Source: Sphaerisporangium sp040649355
Lineage (GTDB): Bacteria > Actinomycetota > Actinomycetes > Streptosporangiales > Streptosporangiaceae
DNA: 64,000 bases
Reading direction: 5' to 3'
NCBI RefSeq assembly: GCF_043197795.1
Contig: NZ_JBICTU010000025.1
Coordinates: forward strand, 1 to 64,000
Shown here piece after piece: positions 26,580 through 35,590 of this stretch. Positions within the stretch are counted from its first letter, which is position 1; the number at the start of each line of letters is the position of its first letter. The translations under genes and the position numbers were made by a program. Under the pieces are notes generated by a model. That model had not been told where the DNA came from, did not search any database, and saw nothing but the letters and a program-made list of their open reading frames with translations.

Positions 26580-26608
26580 CTCTAAACGCGGACCGCGCAG
26601 CCCGGCAA
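26580..26608 (-). promoter_or_regulatory. Putative whiB7 promoter
   Basis: On the minus strand TTGCCG (plus 26603-26608) and TTAGAG (26580-26585) are 17 nt apart. An AT-rich AGAAAAT lies just upstream of the -35, as in promoters that WhiB7 itself activates through its AT-hook. Confidence 0.5.
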
Positions 26609-26628
26609 CACATTTTCTACCTGCGATT

Positions 26629-27501
26629 TCACGGATTCGCGACACGAATCATGCACTCCTGCACGACCGAGACCGCAAGCTCTCCGGTGGGAGTGAACAT
26701 CTGCCCCTGGGCGAGGCCGCGCGCGTTGCCCGACCACGGCGACTCCTGCGCGTACAGGACCCAGTCGTCGACCTTGAGCGGACGGTGGAACCACATGGCG
26801 TGGTCGAGGGAGGCGCCGATGACGTTCGAGGCGCCCCAGGCCAGCCCGTGCGACAGCAGCACGGTGTCGACCAGCGTGTAGTCGGAGGCGTAGGCCGCGA
26901 GCACGACGTGCAGGAGCGGGTCGTCCGGCAGGTCGGCGTCGTAGCGGAACCACACCTGCGTCTCGGAGCCGCGCAGCGAGGGGTCGCGGTGCGCCTCCCA
27001 GGTGAGCGGCGTGACGTAGCGCGCGTCCACCGGGCGCGGCTTGGCCAGCCACTCGCTCCAGGGCTCCGTGTCTCCCACCAGATCGCGCATACGGTCCTGG
27101 AAGATCGGCAGGGTCTCGGGTTCGGGCACGACCGGCATACTCGCCGCCTGGTGGCTGACGCCCTCCTCGAAGACGTGGAAGGACGCGGACAGCGCGAAGA
27201 TGGTCTTGCCGTGCTGGATCGCGACCACCCGGCGGGTCGTGAAGGACCGGCCGTCGCGGACGCGCTCGACGTTGTAGACGATGGGGATCGCCGGGTCGCC
27301 GGGTCTGATGAAGTACGCGTGCAGCGAGTGGACCGGGCGGTCGGAGGGCACCGTGCGCCCCGCCGCCACCAGTGCCTGCGCCGCCACCTGCCCGCCGAAG
27401 ACCCTCTGGATGCGCTCCTCCGGGCTCCGCCCCCGGAAGATGTCGAGCTCGATCTGCTCCAGGTCGAGCAGGTCGAGGACCTCCTTGAGCGCCTCGTTCA
27501 C
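26629..27501 (-). CDS. tesB: Acyl-CoA thioesterase II (TesB)
   Basis: A 290-residue double-hotdog thioesterase that releases CoA from fatty acyl-CoA. Recognisable blocks are QRVFGGQVAAQALVAAGRTV, HSLHAYFIRPGDP, SFTTRRVVAIQHGKTIF in the first hotdog, and SLDHAMWFHRPLKVDDWVLY with the catalytic Asp in the second. Length equals E. coli TesB (about 286). GTG 27501 overlaps the uvrD2 stop (GTGA), so the two genes are co-translated. Confidence 0.94.
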   Translation of the reverse strand: MNEALKEVLDLLDLEQIELDIFRGRSPEERIQRVFGGQVAAQALVAAGRTVPSDRPVHSLHAYFIRPGDPAIPIVYNVERVRDGRSFTTRRVVAIQHGKTIFALSASFHVFEEGVSHQAASMPVVPEPETLPIFQDRMRDLVGDTEPWSEWLAKPRPVDARYVTPLTWEAHRDPSLRGSETQVWFRYDADLPDDPLLHVVLAAYASDYTLVDTVLLSHGLAWGASNVIGASLDHAMWFHRPLKVDDWVLYAQESPWSGNARGLAQGQMFTPTGELAVSVVQECMIRVANP

Positions 27502-29567
27502 GTCACTTCCCCTCCGCGGCAGATCTCCAGCACGGCCTCGCCGTACCGCTCCAGCTTGACGCGGCCGATACCGGCGATCGAGAGCAGGCCTTCCTCGGAT
27601 GTGGGGACCCGCTCGGCCATCGCCTGGAGCGTAACGTCAGTGAACACGACGTATGCGGGCACCTTCGCCTCTTTCGCCGCGTTCGTACGCCAGAGCTTAA
27701 GCCGTTCGAGCAGTTCCTCGTCATAGTCGGCGGGACAGGAGGAGCAGCGGCCGAGCTTCTGCTCGGCGCCGACGGTCAGGGTCTTGCCGCAGACCCGGCA
27801 CTGGATCGGGGTCGCGACGCGGGACTGCCCGGAACGCCTGGCGCTCGCCTGAGCGCCCGTACGGCCTGCGGCGCCGGCGGTGACGCCGGTGAGCCCGTCC
27901 AGGAAGCGCGACGCGCGCCGGGCCTTGCGCCCCCCCGGCGAGCGGGCGAGCGCCCATGACAGGTGGAGGTGGGCGCGCGCGCGGGTGACGCCGACGTAGA
28001 GCAGGCGCCGCTCCTCCTCGACCTGCTCAGGGGTCTCGGCGTAGATGATCGGGAGCATGCCGTCGGTGAGGCCGACCAGGAACACCGCGTCCCACTCAAG
28101 ACCCTTGGCGGCGTGCAGGGAGGCGAGCGTCACGCCCTCGATCGGCGGGGCGTGCTGCTCGGTGGCGCGGCGCTCCAGCTCGGCGACGAAGCGCGGCAGG
28201 TCGCCGCCCTCGGCCGCGAGGTCCTCGGCCAGCTCCGCCAGGGCGTTCAGCGACTCCCAGCGCTCGCGCGCGGTGCCGCCCCCCGGCGCCTCGGCGGTGA
28301 GGCCGATGCCGGCGAGGATGCCGTGGACGGCCTGCGCGAGCGGCTCCTGGTCGTTGGCCGAGCGAGCGGCCCCCCTCAGCAGCACGACGGCCTGCCGTAC
28401 CTCGGGCCGCTCGAAGAACCTCTCGGCGCCGCGCAGGAGATAAGGAATGCCCGCTTGGGCGAACGCCTGCTCGTACACCTCGGTCTGGGCGTTGACGCGG
28501 AACAGCACCGCGATCTCGCGCGTGGGCACGCCCTGGGAGATCAGCTCCTTGACGCGCCTCGCGACGGTCTCGGCCTCTGCGGGCTCGTCGTCGCACTCGG
28601 CGAAGACCGGCCTCGGGCCGTCGGGCCGCTGCGCGACGAGCTCCAGCCGGTGGGGGGTGCGCGACTTCGCGAGCACGCTGTTGGCCAGGCCGACGACCTG
28701 CGGAGTCGAGCGGTAGTCGCGCACCAGCTTGATGACCGTGGAGGACGGGTGCTCGACGGCGAAGTTGGTGAGGTAGCGCGGCGTCGCGCCGCTGAAGGAG
28801 TAGATGGTCTGGTTCGGGTCGCCGACGACGCAGATGTCGTCACGCCCGCCGAGCCAGGTGTCGAGCAGGAGCTTCTGCAGCGGGTTGACGTCCTGGTACT
28901 CGTCGACCACGAAGTAGCGATATTGCCGGCGGATCTGGGAGGCGACCTCCTCGTGCTCGGTCATCACCGCGGCGGTGAGCTCAAGGATGGTCTCGAAGTC
29001 GACCAGGTGACGCCGGCGCCTCAGCGTCTCGTACGCCTCGTACAGGCGCGCGACCTCCTCGGGGGGGATCGGGGGCGTGCGGCCGGACTTCGCGGCGAGC
29101 CCGGGGTAGTCCTCCGGCCCGACCTGGGTGACCTTGGCCCACTCGATCTCGCTCGCCACGTCGCGGAGCTCGCCCCGGTCGGGGTTGCGCCGCAGCTCGC
29201 GGCAGGCGTCGATCAGGAGCGGCAGCTTGGACTCGACCACTTTCGGCGGATCGCCGCCGATCACCCGGGGCCAGAAGTAGGTGAGCTGGCGCAGCGCGGC
29301 GGCGTGGAAGGTGCGCGTCTGGACACCGTGGGTGCCGAGGTCGCGCAGGCGGTGCTTGAGCTCGCCGGCGGCACGCGTGGTGAAGGTCACGGCCAGAACG
29401 CCCTGCGCGTCGACCACGCCCGTGCGGACGGCGTGGGCGATGCGGTGGGTTATCGCCCGGGTCTTGCCCGTGCCCGCGCCGGCGAGCACGCAGACCGGCC
29501 CCCGCACCGCCTCGGCCACCTCGCGCTGCTCCGGGTCGAGCCCGGCGAGGGCGTCTTCGCGCTCCAA
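27498..29567 (-). CDS. uvrD2: ATP-dependent DNA helicase UvrD2
   Basis: A 689-residue superfamily 1A 3'-5' helicase. Motif I is LAGAGTGKTRAITHRI, motif II VVDEYQDVNPLQ, motif III VVGDPNQTIYSFSGA, motif IV VKLVRDYRST-like KLVRDYRSTPQV, and motif VI LLYVGVTRARAHL. A Cys4 zinc knuckle follows (CRVCG, CSSCP near residues 595-615), then a C-terminal HRDC domain (LSIAGIGRVKLERYGEAVL). The Cys4 plus HRDC tail is characteristic of actinobacterial UvrD2, essential in mycobacteria. Translation starts at TTG 29567, justified by AGGAGG at 5 nt. Confidence 0.95.
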   Translation of the reverse strand: MEREDALAGLDPEQREVAEAVRGPVCVLAGAGTGKTRAITHRIAHAVRTGVVDAQGVLAVTFTTRAAGELKHRLRDLGTHGVQTRTFHAAALRQLTYFWPRVIGGDPPKVVESKLPLLIDACRELRRNPDRGELRDVASEIEWAKVTQVGPEDYPGLAAKSGRTPPIPPEEVARLYEAYETLRRRRHLVDFETILELTAAVMTEHEEVASQIRRQYRYFVVDEYQDVNPLQKLLLDTWLGGRDDICVVGDPNQTIYSFSGATPRYLTNFAVEHPSSTVIKLVRDYRSTPQVVGLANSVLAKSRTPHRLELVAQRPDGPRPVFAECDDEPAEAETVARRVKELISQGVPTREIAVLFRVNAQTEVYEQAFAQAGIPYLLRGAERFFERPEVRQAVVLLRGAARSANDQEPLAQAVHGILAGIGLTAEAPGGGTARERWESLNALAELAEDLAAEGGDLPRFVAELERRATEQHAPPIEGVTLASLHAAKGLEWDAVFLVGLTDGMLPIIYAETPEQVEEERRLLYVGVTRARAHLHLSWALARSPGGRKARRASRFLDGLTGVTAGAAGRTGAQASARRSGQSRVATPIQCRVCGKTLTVGAEQKLGRCSSCPADYDEELLERLKLWRTNAAKEAKVPAYVVFTDVTLQAMAERVPTSEEGLLSIAGIGRVKLERYGEAVLEICRGGEVT

Positions 29568-29777
29568 CTGGGCCTCCTAACGTGCGATGCGGACAGGGGT
29601 GCTGGCATCATCCTTCCAGCAGCGAACCACGCGCGTGGCTTCTCATGTACACAACCCAGTGCTGTACGGGCATCATCAAGGCACCTGGGTGTCCGCCACC
29701 GGGGCGCTCGCGCGTGCACAACCGAGGCATTTTGCACCACAATGGGGTGTCATGATTACGGGGAAGGAAAGAGCCCA

Positions 29778-30965
29778 GTGAGAAGCGCGGTAACGGTGGG
29801 ATCGCTCGCTCTGGCCGCCGCCGTGGCCCTGGCACCCGCCGTGGCGTCGCCGGCCGGTGCGATGACCGCTCCGTCCCCCACCCCCACCCCCACACCTACA
29901 CCCACCCCCAGCGCCACTCCCTCGGAGGACGTGCTGGCCTCGACGGTGGTCCGCACCTACTCCTACGGGCGGCAGTCGGCGCACCAGCGCATGGACGTGT
30001 GGTGGCAGCCGGACGCGGGGCGCAGGCCGGGTGTGTTCGTCATCCACGGTGGCTGGTGGAGCGGCGGCGACAAGAAGTACATGACCGAGGTCACCCGCAT
30101 GTACGCCTCGATGGGCTACACGGTCTTCAACATCAACTACCGGCTCTCGCAGGAAGCGCCGTGGCCGGCGCAGCGCACCGACACGCTGTCGGCCATCGCC
30201 ACCGCCCGCAGGCACGCCGACCTGTTCTCCTTCGACCCCGACCGCTATGTCGTCATCGGGTTCTCCGCGGGGGGCCACCTCGCGACGGCCGTCGGCACGT
30301 ACAAGGACGGCATCCCGGGGTTGCGCGGCGTCGTCGGGGTCTCCCCCGTGGTCTCCCCGCTCACCGCGTACTCCGACGGTGACGAGGGGGCCGACTTCGA
30401 GCAGCGCAAGCTCCGTCAGGCCGCCATCGCGCTCGCGGGCCACTGCCGTCCGACCGGCGCGTGCGCGAAGGTCTGGTCCAGCATGGAGGTGCCCTGGCAC
30501 GCGAGCGCGCACGACGCGCCCGTACTGACCGTGCACTCCAAGGACGAGTTCGTCCCCGCCTACCAGAGCGAGTTGCTGAAGGAGCAGCTCAACCAGGTGG
30601 GTGTGGCGATGAACATCCGGGTCGTGCCGGGCATCAACCACAGCGCGCCGCTCTACCGCGAGCCCGGTGTCGCCACGGGCATCGCCGAGTGGGTCGCGGG
30701 CAAGCTGGCACCGCCCGCGCCGCCGAGGACGGACGCCCAGCAGCAGACCTCGGCGCAGCGGAAGACCGCGACGCAGCGGAACGCCTCCGCGCAACGGAAC
30801 ACCGCGATCCAGCGGAAGACCACGGTGCCGCGCAAGACCGCGGTTCAGCGGGACACGTCGGCCGAGCGGGACACGTCGTCCGAGCGGAAGACCCTGGCCG
30901 AGCAGAGGGCCGCGATCCACCTGCCCGGTCTTCACAAGGTCAGCGCCCGCAGATCCGTCTTCTAG
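29778..30965 (+). CDS. Secreted alpha/beta hydrolase with repeat tail
   Basis: A 395-residue exported esterase-like protein. It has a signal peptide (about residues 1-28, ending SPAGAM), a Pro/Thr linker of repeated PT units, then an alpha/beta hydrolase of the BD-FAE/carbohydrate-esterase type: GVFVIHGGWWSGGDKK gives the oxyanion HGG, VVIGFSAGGHLATAVG the nucleophile Ser, and IRVVPGINHSAPLY the catalytic His. The last 70 residues are a degenerate six-residue repeat, R-(K/N/D)-T-x-x-(Q/E). GTG 29778 follows GGAAGGAAAGAG. Substrate unknown. Confidence 0.85.
   Translation: MRSAVTVGSLALAAAVALAPAVASPAGAMTAPSPTPTPTPTPTPSATPSEDVLASTVVRTYSYGRQSAHQRMDVWWQPDAGRRPGVFVIHGGWWSGGDKKYMTEVTRMYASMGYTVFNINYRLSQEAPWPAQRTDTLSAIATARRHADLFSFDPDRYVVIGFSAGGHLATAVGTYKDGIPGLRGVVGVSPVVSPLTAYSDGDEGADFEQRKLRQAAIALAGHCRPTGACAKVWSSMEVPWHASAHDAPVLTVHSKDEFVPAYQSELLKEQLNQVGVAMNIRVVPGINHSAPLYREPGVATGIAEWVAGKLAPPAPPRTDAQQQTSAQRKTATQRNASAQRNTAIQRKTTVPRKTAVQRDTSAERDTSSERKTLAEQRAAIHLPGLHKVSARRSVF
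30741..30906 (+). repeat. Degenerate 18-bp coding repeats
   Basis: About eight 18-bp units built on CAGCGGAAGACC encode units such as QRKTAT, QRNASA, QRNTAI and QRDTSA at the C-terminus of the hydrolase. They keep the reading frame and end shortly before the stop. Confidence 0.7.
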
Positions 30966-31043
30966 AGCGCCGGGAACACGAGCGATCCTCACGGTGTTGC
31001 CAGCTAGTGGCCAATCGGAGGACGTGAAGGGATAAATCACGCT

Positions 31044-31289
31044 ATGGCGCTCAAGGTCTACACCACCAGTTGGTGCGGTCCGTGCAAACGGCTGAAGAGC
31101 CAGCTGACGCGGGAAGGCATCTCCTACCAGGAGATCGACATCGAGGCCAACCCCGCCGCGGCGGAGTTCGTCATGAGCGTCAACGGCGGGAACCAGGTGG
31201 TCCCCACCGTCGTACTCGAAGACGGCACCGCGCTCACCAATCCCTCCGTCATCAAGCTGAAGGGGCTGCTCGCGCGCGCGCAGTCCTGA
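31044..31289 (+). CDS. Mycoredoxin (actinobacterial glutaredoxin-like protein)
   Basis: An 81-residue thioredoxin-fold reductase, MALKVYTTSWCGPCKRLKSQ onward, with active site CGPC at residues 11-14 and the cis-Pro in VVPTVVLEDG. Size and sequence match the actinobacterial mycoredoxin family, which reduces mycothiol mixed disulfides; the common active site there is CGYC, so CGPC is slightly unusual. ATG 31044 has GAAGGG upstream. It stands alone between the hydrolase gene and convergent nudC. Confidence 0.9.
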   Translation: MALKVYTTSWCGPCKRLKSQLTREGISYQEIDIEANPAAAEFVMSVNGGNQVVPTVVLEDGTALTNPSVIKLKGLLARAQS

Positions 31290-31342
31290 AGCGGCCACGG
31301 CAGGTCCAGCGGCGATCGGGGTCTCCCGGTCGCCGTTCGCCG

Positions 31343-31472
31343 TTCACGGACGTCCCGAGCGCGTACGGCCCGTACCCGCTCGCGGGCCTGGGGTTCACCA
31401 GTCTCCCTTCACGGATGTCCCGAGCGCGTAAGGCCCGTACTCGCTCGCGGGCCCGGGGTTCACCAGTCGCCG
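31343..31472. repeat. 65-bp direct duplication at the nudC 3' end
   Basis: Two adjacent 65-bp copies (31343-31407 and 31408-31472), both beginning TTCACGGA and containing GAGCGCGTA, GCTCGCGGGCC and TTCACCAGTC. The right copy includes the last codons and stop of nudC; the left copy is a duplicate of that end. Each contains a GGCCCG/CGGGCC stem, so the pair may form tandem terminators. Confidence 0.8.
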
Positions 31473-32446
31473 GGCAGGTACGAGCCGTACCACGTCTCGA
31501 TGAGGCGGCGGGCGATGGAGACGCCGGGCGGGAGCCGGATCTCGCCGTTCTCCACGGCGGCGCCGAGCTCGGCGCGGGTCACCCAGAACGCCTCGGCGAT
31601 CTCCTCGGGGTCACAGATGATCTTCGTGGTGGTGGCCTGCGCGAAGAAGCCGAGCATCAGGCTGCGCGGGAAGGGCCACGGCTGGCTCCCCATGTAGCGC
31701 GGGGCGGTGACGGTGACCCCCACCTCCTCGAACACCTCACGCGCGACGGCCTGCTCCAGCGACTCGCCGGACTCCACGAACCCCGCGAGGACCGAGAACC
31801 GCCCCTCGGGCCACTGCGGGCCGCGAGCGAGAAGGCAGCGGTCGCGGCCGTCGTGGACCAGCATGATGACGGCGGGGTCGACGCGGGGGAAGTGCTGGCT
31901 GCCGTCCTCGGGACAGACCCGCATGTGACCGCCGGCGGCGACGTTCGTCGGGGTGCCGCACCTCGGGCAGTGGTCGTGGGTGGCGTGCCACGCCTCCAGG
32001 GCGACGGCATTGACCAGCAGGCCGGCGTCGCGGTCGCCGAGCGCCGCCCCCGCCTTGCGCAGCCCTTCGGAGGCGACATCGGCCCAGTCGGGGACGTCCT
32101 GGATCGCCCCGGCCACCTCGGTGCCCCCGGGCAGCGGCAGCGGAGCCGGAAGTGGCAGCGGGGCCTCGACCGCGACGGCGAAGTACGCGACGCCCTGGGG
32201 GTCGACGCCGAGAAGGTAGCGCTCGCCCGCCGGTGCCTGATGCGGAGCCAGGAACACCAACTCGGCCGTGCCGTTGTGACGGCGGATCAGCGTGTTGCCG
32301 TCGTTGATGAGCAGGACACGCGTGCCTGGGTCGGCCCATGCAGACTTCAGCCAGGCCTCGTCGTTTCGGTGAAGAGCGGACCTGTCGACCCCTCCTCGCG
32401 CCAGAAGCAAGGGTCCGAGCAGCCCCTCCTGCGAGATCTCCTCCAC
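31460..32446 (-). CDS. nudC: NAD(+) diphosphatase NudC
   Basis: A 328-residue NUDIX enzyme that cleaves NAD(H) to NMN and AMP and can decap NAD-RNA. The zinc ribbon is HCPRCGTPTN with VCPEDG, the NUDIX box is GFVESGESLEQAVAREVF followed by EEVGV, and the NudC signature SQPWPFPRSLMLGF follows it. The N-terminal domain is normal in length. GTG 32446 has GGAGG at 5 nt. The last codons lie within a 65-bp duplication. Confidence 0.95.
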   Translation of the reverse strand: MEEISQEGLLGPLLLARGGVDRSALHRNDEAWLKSAWADPGTRVLLINDGNTLIRRHNGTAELVFLAPHQAPAGERYLLGVDPQGVAYFAVAVEAPLPLPAPLPLPGGTEVAGAIQDVPDWADVASEGLRKAGAALGDRDAGLLVNAVALEAWHATHDHCPRCGTPTNVAAGGHMRVCPEDGSQHFPRVDPAVIMLVHDGRDRCLLARGPQWPEGRFSVLAGFVESGESLEQAVAREVFEEVGVTVTAPRYMGSQPWPFPRSLMLGFFAQATTTKIICDPEEIAEAFWVTRAELGAAVENGEIRLPPGVSIARRLIETWYGSYLPGDW

Positions 32447-32601
32447 GCGCGCCTCCTCCCAGCAGACTGTCCATCCTATGCCGCCCCCACCCGCCCGGAA
32501 GAACCGACCGAAATGCCCAGCGAACCCATGCCAACACGGACTTTCTTGGTGATTAGCATGTCGGGCAGCGGGATGATCTCCATACGGCTAGGATGCGCTA
32601 G

Positions 32602-32620
32602 TTAGGTTAGCCTTACCTGA
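32602..32620. promoter_or_regulatory. Iron box (DmdR1/IdeR operator)
   Basis: TTAGGTTAGCCTTACCTGA is a 19-bp near-palindrome matching the DtxR-family consensus TTAGGTTAGGCTCACCTAA at most positions. It sits just downstream of a TAGGAT -10-like element and 16 bp before the first siderophore gene, where a repressor would block transcription under iron sufficiency. Confidence 0.9.
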
Positions 32621-32636
32621 TCCGGGGGTGCCCTGC

Positions 32637-33791
32637 GTGCGGCTGTACCTCACCGCGCTCAATCCGACCGACTCGGTCACCAATGGATTCCTTCCCGCGG
32701 CCCGGGCGCTGGGATGCGAGGTGACGCTGCTCACCGACCAGCCCGAACGTCACCCCGGCGTGGAGGCCCTGCGGACCGACGTCCGCGACGTCCGCTCGGT
32801 GATCGACACGATCGCCCGTCACCACCCGCCCGAGGCGATCTTCTCCAACTCCGACCACATCCAGCCCGAGACCGCCCTGGCGGCCGACTATTTCGGGCTT
32901 CCCCGCAAGGACTGGTGCGCCTGCCTGACCGCCAAGAACAAGGCGCTCACGCGGGACAGGCTCGCCGCCGCCGGGGTGGAGACCGTCTGGTCCGTACGGC
33001 TCGCGCCCGGTGACCCGGTGCCCGGCGATCTGCCGTACCCGGTGGTGGTCAAGCCGCGCGAGGGGGTCGCCAGCGAGGACGTCGTCCTGGCCGTGGACGG
33101 CGGCGAACTGGCCCGGGTCGTGGAGGACATCCGTTCCCGGCGGCCCGGCGCGACGCTGGTCGCCGAGGAGTACCTCGAAGGGCCGCTGCACACGCTCGAA
33201 ACGCTGGGCGACGGCCGCGCCCTGCACGTGCTCGGCGGGTTCCGCACCACCCTCGGCCCGCTGCCCCACTTCGTGGAGGAACGGCTCGACTGGCATCCTC
33301 CCGACCCCGCGTGGCAGGAGCACGTCCTCCGGGCTCTCACCGCGATCGGTGTCGGCTTCGGTGCCTGTCACACCGAGTACGTCCTCACCGCGCGGGGTCC
33401 GCGCATCGTGGAGGTGAACTACCGGGTCATCGGCGACACATGCGACTTCCTGCTCGCCGAGATGCTCGGGGTGCCGCTCTTCGAGTGGATCCTCCGCGTC
33501 CACCTGGGCGAGCCCGCCATGACGCCCCCGCACGCGGCCGGGCACGGCGCGGCGGTGAGCCTGATCGCCGGACGGTCCGGAACCATCCAGGAGGCTCCCG
33601 GAGACGTGACCGACACCATCCAGGGCGTACGGCTCTGCCACCGGCCGCTGCGGCCGGTGGGAGAGACCGTCGAGCTGACCCGCACCAACCGCGACTACCT
33701 TGGCATCGTCCGTGCCACCGGTCCGGACGAGCAGGCCGTGAACGGGGCGATCGACGCCTTCCGGGCCCGCTCCCCCTGGGTCGTCGAATGA
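32637..33791 (+). CDS. ATP-grasp siderophore ligase (PvsA-like)
   Basis: A 384-residue ATP-grasp enzyme, first gene of the iron-box operon. Blocks are VVVKPREGVASEDVVLAVDG (ATP-binding Lys), LVAEEYLEGPLHTLETLGD, and the metal/phosphate site TEYVLTARGPRIVEVNYR with IGDTCDFLLAEMLG. It should join a carboxylate to an amine in siderophore assembly, as PvsA does in vibrioferrin synthesis. GTG 32637 has GGGGG at 8 nt; GTG 32628 is also in frame. Its stop overlaps the next start (ATGA). Confidence 0.85.
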   Translation: MRLYLTALNPTDSVTNGFLPAARALGCEVTLLTDQPERHPGVEALRTDVRDVRSVIDTIARHHPPEAIFSNSDHIQPETALAADYFGLPRKDWCACLTAKNKALTRDRLAAAGVETVWSVRLAPGDPVPGDLPYPVVVKPREGVASEDVVLAVDGGELARVVEDIRSRRPGATLVAEEYLEGPLHTLETLGDGRALHVLGGFRTTLGPLPHFVEERLDWHPPDPAWQEHVLRALTAIGVGFGACHTEYVLTARGPRIVEVNYRVIGDTCDFLLAEMLGVPLFEWILRVHLGEPAMTPPHAAGHGAAVSLIAGRSGTIQEAPGDVTDTIQGVRLCHRPLRPVGETVELTRTNRDYLGIVRATGPDEQAVNGAIDAFRARSPWVVE

Positions 33792-35590
33792 CCCCCGCGA
33801 CCGTGGAACACGACGCACCCCGCTCGGCCGTTCTGGGGCGCGGCGGGGACACCGCCGAGTCCTACCTCGCGGCTCGCGTGCTGAACGCGCTGCTCCGTGA
33901 GGACTACGGCGGGCTGGCCGCCCGCATGACCCGGACCAAGGACGGTGTTCAGCTCGTCCTGCCCACGGGGCGGCGGGTACGGCTGGCGCCCGGCCGGTTG
34001 TATCAGGACTTCGTGGTCGCCGGTGATGAGTCACTGACGCTAGACGAGGTGCTGAGCACGCTCACCGGGATCGCCGACCCGGCCGACGTCGGAGGGGTGG
34101 CCGCCTTCACCGAGGAGTGCCGCGCGGCCCTGCGCGCGTACGAACTGCACGCCGCGCACCGGGCGGACGTACTCAGTCGCCTCCGCCGCGAGCCGGGAAC
34201 CGCGTCGGGCCGTTCAGCCGGTCACGGGGGTCTCGCGGGTTCGGCGGGTCAGGCAGGTTCGGCGGGTTTCGTGAGTTCCGCGGGGGTGATCGGTTCGGGG
34301 GGTGGGGAGGTTCGGGCGTTTCCGAGCGTTGTCTACGAGACGTTGGGGGCGTTCGCCGATCACCCGGTGTACCCGACCTCACGGTCGCGGCTCGGCCTCT
34401 CTGATGAGCAGGTGACCGCCTACGCGCCCGAGTTCGCGCCGAGCTTCGCGCTCCGCTGGGCGGCGGTGCCGATCGACCGGGTCACCCGCTCGGGAGACCT
34501 TCCCCACTGGTGGCCGGCCGCCGCGGACCCCTCGTACGCGCCGTTCCCCGCAGACCCTCCGTACGTGCCGTTCCCCGTACACCCCTCGTACGTGCCGTTC
34601 CCCGTACACCCGCTGACTCTGGACGCGGTGCGGGAGATACCGGGCGTGGTCGTCCACGACGAGCCGTACCTGGTGGTGCGGCCCACGCTGTCCATGCGCA
34701 CCGTCGAGGTGGACGCCCGCACGCATCTCAAGCTGCCCCTGGCCACCAGCACTCTCGGAGCGCGCAACCGCAGGTCCATCAAGCCGGGCACTCTGGGCGA
34801 CGGCGCGCGAGCGGAGCGGCTGCTGCGTGAGGCGCTGCTCAGGGAACCCGACCTCGACGTGCTCCTCGCCGACGAGCAGACCTACGCCCACGCCGGGAAC
34901 GAGCACCTCGGCTGGATGGTCCGCCGCCTGCCGCCCGGAGAAATCGTCTCGATCGCCGCCCTGCTGGCCCCGTCGCCCACCCGGACCGCCGGGCCCCGCG
35001 TGCTCGACGACCTGGCCGCGCGGTATCACGGCGGGGATGTCAGCGCGCTGCTGCTCTGCTACCTCCGGGTGCTGTTCACGTGGAATGTCAGGCTGTTCGT
35101 CACGTACGGCATCGCGCTGGAGGCACACCAGCAGAACCTCTCCCTCGTCTTCGGCGAGGGGACGACGCGGTTGCTGGTCAAGGACAACGACGGGCTGCTC
35201 GCCTCGCCGGACCGGCTGCTCGCCGCGGGCCTCGCCGTGCCGGACTTCGCCGACCGGCGGCTGCTGACCGACGACCCGCATGCCCTCGCGGACGTGTTCG
35301 TGACGATCACCCTGCACCTGGCCGCCGCCGCGATCGCGTTCGGGGCCGGCCACGGCGAGTTGGTCGCGGCAGCCCTCGAAGGCGCCCTCGCTCAGCACGG
35401 TGGTCATCCGATGGCCCGGCTGCTGCGCGCGCGGACGCTGGACGCCGCGCGGCTGGTCGGCAAGTCCATGGTCAGCGCGGGAACCCTGGTGGACCGGGCA
35501 CGCATCGGCGCCGCCGACATCAACAAGCACTACGGCACCAGCGGCCCGAACTACCTGCGCCGCCATTCTCGCAGAGAGGCGAACCATTGA
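33788..35590 (+). CDS. IucA/IucC family NIS siderophore synthetase (PvsB-like)
   Basis: A 600-residue NRPS-independent siderophore synthetase that adenylates a carboxylate and condenses it with an amine or alcohol. Family blocks: FPVHPLTLDAVREIPG (phosphate-binding HP), LKLPLATSTLGARNRRSIKPG and the metal-binding EAHQQNLSLVF, then VKDNDGLL. Two oddities: a Gly/Ser-rich insertion at about residues 140-175, and a nine-residue unit (DPSYAPFPA, DPPYVPFPV, HPSYVPFPV) tandemly triplicated directly before the HP motif. It is coupled to both neighbours by ATGA and TTGA overlaps. Confidence 0.9.
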   Translation: MTPATVEHDAPRSAVLGRGGDTAESYLAARVLNALLREDYGGLAARMTRTKDGVQLVLPTGRRVRLAPGRLYQDFVVAGDESLTLDEVLSTLTGIADPADVGGVAAFTEECRAALRAYELHAAHRADVLSRLRREPGTASGRSAGHGGLAGSAGQAGSAGFVSSAGVIGSGGGEVRAFPSVVYETLGAFADHPVYPTSRSRLGLSDEQVTAYAPEFAPSFALRWAAVPIDRVTRSGDLPHWWPAAADPSYAPFPADPPYVPFPVHPSYVPFPVHPLTLDAVREIPGVVVHDEPYLVVRPTLSMRTVEVDARTHLKLPLATSTLGARNRRSIKPGTLGDGARAERLLREALLREPDLDVLLADEQTYAHAGNEHLGWMVRRLPPGEIVSIAALLAPSPTRTAGPRVLDDLAARYHGGDVSALLLCYLRVLFTWNVRLFVTYGIALEAHQQNLSLVFGEGTTRLLVKDNDGLLASPDRLLAAGLAVPDFADRRLLTDDPHALADVFVTITLHLAAAAIAFGAGHGELVAAALEGALAQHGGHPMARLLRARTLDAARLVGKSMVSAGTLVDRARIGAADINKHYGTSGPNYLRRHSRREANH

